Source of the DNA: Acanthaster planci
Lineage: Eukaryota; Echinodermata; Asteroidea; Valvatida; Acanthasteridae
Direction of reading: 5' to 3'
DNA: 64,000 bases
Assembly (NCBI RefSeq): GCF_001949145.1
Contig: NW_019091371.1
Span: 486,421 to 550,420 of the forward strand
The position numbers and the translations under genes are program-made. The notes under the pieces are model-generated. The model was not told the DNA's origin and did not search any database. It worked only from the letters and a program-made list of their open reading frames with translations. Each line of letters starts with the position of its first letter. The stretch's first letter is position 1. Of this stretch, positions 42,001 through 54,000 are shown piece by piece.

Positions 42001-45000
42001 CCAGCAGTACAGGACAACAGACTATGTAGTCAAAGACTTATCCCCACACACCATGCTACAAAAAAATTCAGTGTTGCTATAGTGTGAAACTGTCAGCTGT
42101 TTAATGCATGTGAAGACTGATATTTGAATCTCGTCTTTGGGCTCAAGTTCTGTCTAAACCCCCTTACAAGCCCACAGCCACGGGGGGAGGGGGGTTGTCA
42201 TCAACTAAGCAGCTTTCAAATTACAGACATTGTGGTATATTTAGCTAATAGGTGCTACTACACCGTGCAACAGGTGACGCAAGCATAGCAATGATAGCCT
42301 TTTTTTGCGCACATCAATTTGTGTAAAGTTTCTAGAACAATGCCTACTCACTTGGTGTAGCACATCTGAATGCTGTGTCTAGGGGCAAGCCAGGGTCTTT
42401 GTTGGTTGCAAATACACGTAGGTGGGCACATACTGATAATCAGATGTAGGCATAGCTGTGGACACCCACTTCGGCCACAACTACATGTACATGGTCCGGA
42501 TATAATACAATATAATACAATACGGCGGTGCGTCTGTATGCAAGACACAGTCACACATAAACCAGATAGCAACGAGCAAGTACTACTAAACTTCATTTAA
42601 AATGTGCACAAACCATATGGTCTTTGCCTGGGCACCAGGCACAGGACGGCAAAGGACAGTTCAGAATCAAAGCACATCTGAAGTTGAGATTTTTTAAAAG
42701 AGATGCAGGTTTCACTTTTTCATCTGTCCGTCATCATGCACAACTGCTGAATATTGCAACTATGCCACAGTATCTTATTTACTTAATAGTGGCATGATTT
42801 GTTACAAGCTTTGGGACAATAGATATGTTACTACCAACACAAGACCACTTCCTGTCAATGATCATCAGATTATCCAGCAAGTCTGGAATACATGTACATG
42901 TATATATGTGGAACGGAAACATTTGGTAACATGTATTAGAAGTTAGTGAAGCTGTAGCGAAGCATAACTACCGTACGTGTTAACGGCTCATCCAACAGTA
43001 TGCCATAGGAAATCACTGCAACAACCTCAGTCCCAACATGAACTTGAGTTTCAGTGACACTGAACACTGACGGTCTTATGTACAAACATTTACATGGATG
43101 TGAATTCAAATATAGTTAAATCTTTGTCAATAATGTTGTCCCTTATGTTGAAAAAAGAGAAGTTAACTTAAAGGTTTTCAGATGTTGAGTCTGAAGAACA
43201 CTTTCATAAGACATATGAATGGACGGAAAGTCAAGACAACCCAAGATCACAGGTCCCAGAGGTGGCTGGGAAGGATGGAATGATGTTTTCAATGATCTGC
43301 ATGGAAAGTACAGAGCAAAACAAACTTAATTCATACCTAAAAGGGTGAATGAGTAATATGTCAGCATTTTTCATCAACTTTGGCACGATATGGTAGAGCA
43401 ATGCTAATCACTTCAGGCCCCCAATAAAAAATAAATATGAACAAGTGAAGCAAATGCTCCGTCCACAAGACAGACCAAGAGGCACTCTGCTCATTTGCAT
43501 ACTAAATATGGTCTATACTTCTAATACAGTTAATTTCTTTATGAAAGGAATTGATAAAATTGTTCATGCAGCTGTCGGTGTGGTCATATCCTGAATTGTA
43601 CGCTCCAGCACACGATGATATTTAAACCGACCTTTCCAAACTGTTTTGGCATAAAGGAGTAATCTTTCACATGGAGTATATACCATATGCCTGCAGCACT
43701 CTATTCAAGCTTCCTGGATTCTACCAATAATGCATATGTTGAACTTCTAACTAAGCCAATCAGACTTGCTTTTGATGCAAAGGAGGGGAGAAGGCTCACA
43801 ACCACATTTTTCATGCATATCTATCTACATGTAGATGTATCCAATACTAGGATCTGTAGCTTGGACAAATAAATGGTGGGTGTCTTTGTTTATGGTTTCT
43901 ATACCACTGGCAAAAATTGAAGTCACACCTTCAGAATGCAAGTATGTACTTGGATTTTTGATGGCCAATCTGCATAAGACTTGTTTGGCATTTAAAGGAA
44001 CTACACATAAGTGAAATGGGGAATTATTTATCTCTGATCTTCAGTGAATTTCAACTAGAATCCATAGTGCCTGCAACAACATAAGGCGGCAGCCACATTG
44101 AAGCAGGATTCAACAGGTCAACCATAAGTACATGTGTGCCAAGGCTAAACAGCACTTGAGGCTCACGAGTCCTCGTCTGTCAACTACAGGATCTAACAGC
44201 GACACTCTTCAACAAACTAGCTCCAACTGTATCAGAAATGGGCATTTTGCACCGAGCACTGCAGCTGATATCCCAGTGCAATAATGCACCTACTGCACTT
44301 GGCTGCATCTGAGTGGAGATGTAGCCAAACCACTGAATTCTTCCAAAAATTCTCACTTTGACTCTCATGGATTCAACTTGTACACTTATGGTACTTTGAA
44401 CTCCAAACTCTGGTACTTCAGGTACAATCAATCAATCATATTGGCTGATTCAGGAATGATCCTAAAAACTTTGAGGTTTAAGCAAAAGTGCCCTTCCTTT
44501 TCAGTTTATTTAGTTGACCCAATTTGAAGTCAACTTGGCAATTACAAAAAACCAGGGCACGAATGTTTACATGTACATGCACATGCACATCAGTTACAAT
44601 GTCAAAAGTCTAACTGAAAGCCACAAAAACTGTACACTGCAGTTCATCTGAATAGTGTCTGAATTGACGTGAGGCTGGATGGATTGGAATGTACTTGTGA
44701 AAACTTATGAAATGTCTACAACACTGAAAACGGTTCCCTAATATTCCAATCAAATGAGAGAATCTTTTTAGCATGTAAACCTGCCTTCATGCAACACCTG
44801 TTGCAGTGATAAAAAGACTGGTTCCATGCAGTGACAGACATGTTGCCAGTCACAGACTATGACAGATCACGTTAAGGGAGACAGGTTATATGCATTGACA
44901 CATCAAATAGAGGGCAGGCTGCACAGTGACAAATCACATGTTATGACTTATCAGGCATGGAGACTGGATTAAGGGATCTCCCTGGGATTTCTTTCACTTG

Positions 45001-48000
45001 TAATATGCAGGATGTCAGTTGCAGTTCAATACTTGAAGTTCTCGGTGTGGGGTTCAGGACCTGCATTTCAAATGCCGTCCGGTACATTTTGGGGCATGTC
45101 TCAGAGTCTTTAAGCCAGACAGTTTCATAAAAATTAGAACCATGCTGAAATATTTGGATTCTCCCTGGATTGTTGTTCCTGATTAGCTTTGCTGAGCTCC
45201 ATGCCAGACAGTCTTGATCATTGTTGTGCATAATATACCACTGCTAAACTAAATGTGTCTACTCAACAAACTTCAAACCTGATCTTCACTGATACTCCAA
45301 CATAAACATGTCCTCTATGACTGCTATCTGTCCAAGTTTCCTGCTTGAATGCCAGTTAATGATACTACATTAAAGAAAAAGAGGATTCTTAATTCCATTT
45401 TTGTTATTTTCATCCACTGACACACGACAGTGGAAATTTGTTGGAGCACAGCAAATAAGGCACTTGCAAGTTAAATTTGAATATAATCTGGTACACTGTG
45501 TTATCTGATTGCATAGAAACGTAACAATTTGAATTCCCCAGACTAAAGACACTATTGCTATACCTCGTGACTCGGGGCAAGCTTTTGCATAGCGACCACC
45601 ATCTCTGGAATGGACTGGTTCCTTTGTGGCAATCTTATCTGTTGAGAACAGTGTATTGTTGCAAGGGGTCTCTTATGTAACTAAGCAAAAGCTTGCCCTG
45701 AATCACGAAGTATAGCAACAGTGGTTTTAGTATGGAGAATTCAAGTTGTTATGTTCACGTGAATTTAAAGAACTCAGTGTACCAGATTTTATTCAAATTT
45801 AACTCGCAAATGGCTTATTGTGTCCTGTGTTAAAATCTTTGTATTATAACTATAAGGATCATTCCATGAGGGTGGGGCACAATTTGTGAGGGTGTCAATT
45901 GTTAGACCAAACAAGAAATAGTCGGTCCCTGGTCAGCGCGCGCGTTGATTTTGAACATGCGCGTCGATTTTTTTTTTTGTTTTATTTCTCAAAATTTTCA
46001 AAACAGCGCCCTCTATTTCTGCACCACCTGAATGTTTGCGAGTAGACTGATTCTCAGCCACAAGTCCACAAGTCGAAAGGGCAATTTGTTCAGGGAACGA
46101 GACTAATTGGTGGGTAACTGGTAACCGGTGATACATGTAGATCCGTTCGGACTGCTTAATGTTGATGTCGAAGTCAAACACAAACAGTAGACTATGGGTA
46201 GGTTACAAAGTTGTAGCCAGCTGATCAACAACAATGGCGGCATGACGTGCGACCTGCTACTACTAGCCTTTGCTGTTTGATCAAACATGCCACTCATTTC
46301 TGTGTCCGTTGCTAGTCTTTAAAAGCCAACCCCATCCCCCCTTAAAAGAAAAAAAAATGCATTGCCACATCAATTCTGGAACTTTGGTCTGACCGGAGAC
46401 CGAGTATTTTTTGGGAGGCCTTACATGGGCTCCGTAAAAATGAACAGCTATTTCCCTGCATGTGGATTCCAAAATGACGCTGTTATACATCTTGCAAGGC
46501 TGAATACAGGAGAGTGTATGTTATTTTTACCGATTACACGGCCTACTTTACAGATCATGACAGGAGGTAAGAGTTACGTATGTAACAAGTACACTGTCAC
46601 AAATTGTGCCCCAACCTCATGGAATGACCCATAGATACAACAAATTAAGGTTCATGTTGCATGTGTCATGAAAAGGTATTGTGTATGATTGGCACAATGC
46701 TGTATTGCACACCATAGAACATAGAGAACAGTGCAAATGTGTCAGATTGACCTCTATCAACATGGGGAAAGTCTACATTTCATGCAACACTAGCTGCACT
46801 GAACCAAAACAAGCACATAGTACATTAACATGTAAACGCGGTTGATAGTTGGGGAGGTAATGCCACTAACACTGGAATGTATCTTGTTTCGTCTGTGGAC
46901 CAACGTGGTCAGTTGAGCAAATCCAATAATGCGTACTCTACAAATAGCCATATGTGTGTGTAGTCACTGCTTACGTGTCACACAGTGCACAATGCATATA
47001 GCATGACTGCGATCACATATTCACAGCTGACCGCAACGCTAGCGCCGGCCATGCCATGGTGGCATCCACCTGGTTCCCAATTTGTTTACAATGTTATGGG
47101 GCACTGATTCAACAGGCACCTGACTATAATGCAACAAAACATACTATTGTGCGAAACCATTTTGTCTTTTCTGCTTGAAAATTTGGTCCAGAGACGGTCA
47201 TGTTGAATCAGTGGATTTCTTTTAATCAATTACAGACTGAAGAATAAGCCTTGTATGCTACATTGGAAAAATAAAAATGAAATGCTAAATGAGCATTTCC
47301 ACAAAAAAGTTTTGTTCATGGATTTTAGGTGTGTCACTCAAGAGGAGACTTTACAGTGAGTGCATTCTTTACATTTGTGCATGATTTGTAGCACAATGAT
47401 AAAACTGAAACTGTTTTCCTCTGGAGACAGCTGGCTAGAGTACATACTTGAGATATACACAATAATCCCTGTGCATTTAGATATCACAACATTTGGAGAT
47501 TGTGATTGGAAATGTAACACAGGTTACATGCAGTCAGAGATCATAGGTAGTGACAGTCTACATAGTGACAGATCACAGAGGCAGGTTACATGCAGTCAGA
47601 GACCACAGACAGTGACAGTCTGCACACAGTGACAGATCACAGAGGCAGGTTACACNNNNNNNNNNNNNNNNNNNNNNNNNNNNNNNNNNNNNNNNNNNNN
47701 NNNNNNNNNNNNNNNNNNNNNNNNNNNNNNNNNNNNNNNNNNNNNNNNNNNNNNNNNNNNNNNNNNNNNNNNNNNNNNNNNNNNNNNNNNNNNNNNNNNN
47801 NNNNNNNNNNNNNNNNNNNNNNNNNNNNNNNNNNNNNNNNNNNNNNNNNNNNNNNNNNNNNNNNNNNNNNNGCAGTCACAGATTGTAGGCAGTGACAGTT
47901 CGCACATGGTGACAGATCACATAAAAAAAAAGGCTACGGAAAGAAGACCAGCTAAAGTATTGGGCAGATTAACAGAGATACTAGGTATGTTTGACACAGT

Positions 48001-51000
48001 GATACCTAATCACTTCAAATGATGGGTTGCATACTGCATTGTATATGCAGCACACTGCAACAATCTCAATAAACTGATATTGTTCAACCAGAAGCTGAAT
48101 AGCAGAGAATGCCTAAACCTTGACTATGGGTAGAGGAAAATACAAATTAGAATGATAAGGTTGGTTCCACCTCCAAATTCAAGTCTGGCTGTACTGAAGA
48201 TTGCAAGATACTAAAACCAGATGCATATCAAATTAATCAAAATTGATTTGAATTTCAATCCTTTATAGTGAAACAAAATTGACAACTGTAATAGGTTCCT
48301 TTATGAGATCAACAGCATTGAAGGTAGTACCTGGAAGCTTCCTGTACAAAGATACTTTGAGTTGCTTGAATATGAAAAAAAAAAAGAAAAAGAACTGTTC
48401 TGAGTGAAAAACCCAACCACTGCTACATGTAATGAAGTACCAAACCTGATTTATGATGCGGATTCACCTGAACTATGCCAAATGCAGCAACGTTCCACGT
48501 AATTTACCTGGTACATAGACAGTTCAGCAGTTCACGATCTTCAACAGCTCAATGGTCTCAGAATCTACACTCATCTATCCTTCTCTATGGGTAGACCGAC
48601 CCCAATACCCCGTCTTGTATGGTTGGCTCATCCCATCTGAAGTATTATCAAGACCCAATTTCATGCAGCTGTTTAAGCAGAAAATCCTGCCCAGCAAACT
48701 CATGCCCTGGGTAAAAAGTAGCAAAGCACCAGTCACACAAAATATGCAACCCAAATGTTTTGACTGCTAACCTGTTTATGCTCAGCAAATATATTTATTG
48801 CTGAACAAATTTCTGAGCTTAGCAGTGTTATGAAATTGCCACTGGGCAATGTGGCCTTTTGCCAGCTGTAAGTTTTCTGGCACAATGAGCCAGCTATTCA
48901 TGTCCTCACAAAGTCTGATATGTTGCCCAGAGGCTGCCAAGACAATATCCCCAAGATGATTATCAAGTTGTAAACAGGAGTAGATGGACAGTCACTACCC
49001 AATGGAAGACTTTTATGCCACTTGGTGGCGGCAAACACAACAGTCTGCTTTGGTTGATAATGCAATGATGTGAACATGCATGTGCAGTTCTACATTGTAG
49101 GCACGCATGTTAGGTCTGAGTACGCGCACAACCATAGGAAAGGACCGGTTTGTTTGCCGCCACCATAGGTGTCAAAGCCTCCCATTCTTAAAAGACATTG
49201 CTTGAGAAACCTGATTAAGTCATCACATTTTAGACAACACAGACTGACATATATGAATCATAGTAAGAAATAACCTGTTTGACAATCTTCAACATAATTT
49301 AAGTAGGCATCTTTCCTCTGGGCTCTTAATAAGTACCCCAAACTTACAACTTCAGCAAGACACATAACAGTTGCATCATTCAGGTTTGACAGTGATGATA
49401 TCAACAATACGAAGGACACAAGACAGACATGTAGATTTACTGATATCCTGTCCCTTGCTCAATTTTATGAAGCTTGCATGTTTGGCATAGAAAACAAAAT
49501 TTGCCCTAGATTTGAAAAGGTCACCAGTTCACATGTATATTACTTCAAACTTTTACTAGCCGAGCAGTGTTTTCGGTCCACTGCTGATTTTTCTTTAGGA
49601 GTTACAGCACATTCCCATTGAGAATGTCAGAAATTACTAGCAGCAAGAGCACTCTGGAGTCAACATGCACACAAGCATTCACACACAGGTTAACCTGGAA
49701 TTCAGCATTTTTCCCCAGGGGAAATGCATGTATTTACATTCATGCTGCGAGTCAGACAGGTGGTTTTTCATGCTGTGTGTAGTATGCATTCTAACCTTTG
49801 ACAAGTATCCCGTACAACTCTCTGCCATACAATTGCACAGTTATCTTCCACTTTACCATGCAGACAATTCCTTGCATTTTTCACTTTTGACATGCTTTTT
49901 AGAAAACAAACCTCTTTTTAATTCCGTGGTCTCCCAAATTTGCAAATTAATTCCAAAATGACCTATTTTGACTTTACATACATTGGCCAAAAAAATCAGA
50001 AAAGCACTGTTTGGTATAAACCTTGTGTGTTCCATCAAAATTGAACAAATAAGTTTAACTGTCTTTCTCTTATATACTCTGATTAACAATGCATCCATGA
50101 AGATAGTCGGATAGATGCTTGCTCACGGACAAGCATCTCTGATATGCGCCCATTTGCTGATTAACTCCAACCATCTCAAATCCATCAAAATACATTTGCA
50201 CTGTTTGGTAGAGTTTCATGGACCTGGACTGGGAGGCCTGAAGCCACTGTCAGGGCATTAGTGCATGTTGTCATGGCAATAGTACTGATGATGTCAATGT
50301 GTAATGTAAGCCATGCGTTACTGGACCATCAACAAAGACCATCATACCAGAGGTGAACCTTTTATCAAGAAATGTGGATTGCACAGGGAGTGTTGGATTT
50401 TGATGGATTTAGGTCAGTGCCTAGTAAAAGACACTAGGGAGTTAGAATTTATTATTCAACATGACACCTTCCTGACCTCCTGATTTTGACTAGTCAGCAA
50501 ACACACATTATGGGATTTCAGTCAAGGTACATGTAAGTTCAATGACGTGAAGGAAAACCTGAATCAATCCTTGGCACCGTACACAAGCCATACTCAGCAG
50601 ACTGGTTTAACATAATTATATGTACATGTACATGTAGTACTGTAGTTGGGCTGAAGGCGGTTTGTATGTTTGTGATGTATATTTGCCATTTAAACCTAGA
50701 GGAAAGCTTATTTCTCAGGTTTAAGACACCCTCAGACAAGTTTTCTGTAGAGGCCACCTACATCTGATCCAATCACCTGACAAAGTACAGTCACCTGACA
50801 CCTATCAACCAATTAACAGCCTTTGGCAAATGTCTGCTCCAAATGACATCACTGTTTCTGAGGTCAACTCTTACTGGCGAGCACACAGGGTTCCGTGAAA
50901 TTTGCATGCTCACATAATTACATGTACATCAGACGTTTTGGAGCCACAGGCTCCACTGAACAACTCATGACAATAAGAACACCATGAGGAAGACTGCGGA

Positions 51001-54000
51001 AGGGGCATTCATTCTCTGTTTAGATATTCACAACTTCCACACAGGTCCATGCCTCAATTAGAAATGATGAAACCTGCAGACACATTCAGCAGTTGTCTAC
51101 TTCTACTGCTTTTGGTTGGATTATCACATGACAGAGGAAAACAGTGATGCACACAAGTCGGTCTACAGTTTGCTGAAAGCTGATGACAGTCTACTTCACA
51201 GCAGTGTTGTAGTGATGACCTTGCACAACCTTACTGAGACCTCAGACCCCAACTCAAAAAGTTCCAACCAAGACCTCATGGGTGAGACTGAGACTCTAGA
51301 CCAACGAGCCAGGTTAGTATTCCAACAGCGCATGCCCAAACAGAAGCACCTCCAAAGCTATTTGGGAACACCAGCACATGTGCTCAGGGCTTGAAATTAA
51401 CAGGCGCAGCTAGCTACAATGTGCCTGTCTGTCTCAGAAAGTAAGTACTTGCGCCCGAAAATCATAAAGACGGGCTCAAGTACTTACGCCTGTTTGATTC
51501 CATTATTGTAGTGAAAAATACATGTACCTGAACATTTTTACCATTTGTTTCTACTTTTGTCACAAAAAATACCTGAACCTTTTGACTTCACTTCGGATCA
51601 GCCTTGTCATGGAACCATAACACAGTACAATTTTTTTACGATGTCACTGAGCGCACGCCGCAGTCTCACATGTGATGCATGAACACACATGAACGTACAC
51701 TTGCATACCCGTGATCAGTGTCACGATCTCGCTGAATGGTCTGTACAGTGGCTGTGTCTGAATTGACACGGCTGGAATTTACTCGTGATTGTATGGAAAC
51801 TGACTGCGACCACAACCTCCTAGACTCGTGCGTAAATTCAAGCCAAACCAGTGGATTCTTGTTGAATTTTGTTGGTCTTCGTATCAGAGGCCCAGGGTGA
51901 TGTTGTTAGATTTTGTGAGTTGGGACACACAGGGGTCATTGTGTGCAGTGTCTGGCTTGCTGTACCAATGATTGAACAATGCTTGATTTTGTCAGGTTTG
52001 GTACTGCTACAGTGTAAGTCATCCTATACTGCATAGACCCATCCATACCATATCACTCAAACTCCGACGGGCTCATTCTGTTGGAGTTTATCAGGTTTGG
52101 TACAGTAACCTGCATGTACAAGTACCGGTACATAGACAAGTACATGAACCTGTTGGATTTTGTGAGGTTCAGTATGCTTTCTACTGCAGGAGCCCAGGGG
52201 ATAAGAGTTAATATGGAAGAAACCAAAGCCATTATAAAAATTGGGTGTAACGGCTGCAACCATGAAATCAGTCAGAAATGCAACCTTTGTCACAATTACC
52301 AGAGTCAAGGAAACACTGGGACATCATGTAGGAAAACGTTCCCTGCCAGGATTAATGCAATTAGCATTGATTTGCATAATGCCGACAGCTTTCAGCAGGA
52401 TTTTCAGATGCATGTATCTGCACACATGATGGTCACAAGATGTGCCATGCTCCAGTGCACTCTAGGTGACAATAGTCACCAACTGTCAACAATATTGTCT
52501 TTATGGTCCAAATCAGCTTCCTATTGAGGTTGTCCATCCAAACCTTACCTTTGTCACACTTACATATATGTACCATTGTCACAACTCTTGCCAAGATTAG
52601 TCCCTTTTTGGCCTGCAAATTAACTTTAAACAGTGGAAATTTTGACAATTTCTAGAATGTATTCATACAAAGCAGATATGATTTTGACACATGCAACTGG
52701 TAGGTCAGAAGAGAAAGGGTAAATTCCAAGCAATACATGTACATGTATATGACGGACAGTATTTTTAAGTTTTGAATTGGTGCACACAAGAAGTAAAAAA
52801 GAGGAAATCAGCTGCTCCAAGGAACTGTTAAGTCTGTTAAATTAGTTCACATTGAATATTGTTGGATTTAGCATGGTTACAAGGGGGCATGTGGCTAAGT
52901 GGTTAGGGTTTGTAGCTTCTAATCATAAGGTTGGAGGTTCGAATCCAGCCGCTGGCAGTATGTTGTGGCCCTTGGCAAGCCTCTTCACCCCTGCTTGCCT
53001 CTCTCCACCCAGGAGTATAAATGGGTACCAGCATTAGCTGGAGAAGCAACGTGCGATGAACTGGCATCCCATCCAGGGGGAATAGAAATATACTCAGTCG
53101 TTTCATGCCATGGAAACCCGAGATAAACACCGGCCTGATGAGCCAAATTGGCTCGGACCAGACTTGCATTTTTTTAAAGCATGGTTAGGGTTAGGCGTAA
53201 GCCATTGGATATGCACACATAACAGTAGACATCATGGAGGGAAAGACACTGTGGTGTAAAATCCTCATTCATCAAAACATGTCTCCACATATTGTTACAG
53301 TGACACATCTGATATGTTCTTACTTCAAATTCCACTTCACAAGCATGTGAACAACTAACATATGTAGCATTCTGTAAATCTCTGATTCTGTATAATGTCC
53401 AAATGGTAGGAGCCCTCTGGGAACATGTTGAAAATAACTTGCATAATGAAAGGCGCATTTGCTTAGTAGAAACAACTGGAACCTAAAATTACCCAAGAGG
53501 TTTTATGTTAGGAACTTACATGTAGGGTACAGTGTACAGTGCGGAACGTTTCAGAGATAAAATGCAAAATAAGAGACTAATACATTTATTTCGGGCTCCA
53601 TTTTTTACTAAAATTTCTTGGAAATTTGGTACCAAAGAGGATTGTTTTATATGTGAGTTCTTAACAAAAGGACAAAACTGGCCTAGCTTAACAAAAATCA
53701 CTAAGCCACAATTGCTTTCAGAAGTGAGTGCCTGGCCGAAATCCTTTGACATAATTTTAATGCATCTGGAGTTACCCCTGAAAACAGTGTACAAACTAAA
53801 CATGTATATTAGTCTCTACTGTAAAAACACATTTGCCACTGGTAAAGGAGATGAAAATTTACACTTGCAATAATACTTTTTGCACTGCCACTGTCACGTT
53901 GGATTTGAATTCCTTCTGAAATTTTCTTTTAAAAAAATTACGTTTGGTGGAAGAACTCTAACAAATCAGAATTTTCATTGAGAAGATTCAAAACAGCAGA

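Noticed and set aside
44941-45231. 96-codon ORF on the minus strand (CLAWSSAKLIRNNNPG...)
   Set aside because: No family resemblance, no splice context matching ataxin-7, and it lies next to worn repeats.
52852-53037. ORF with VASNHKVGGSNPAAGS
   Set aside because: This is the well-known spurious translation of a tRNA-like SINE head (B box).
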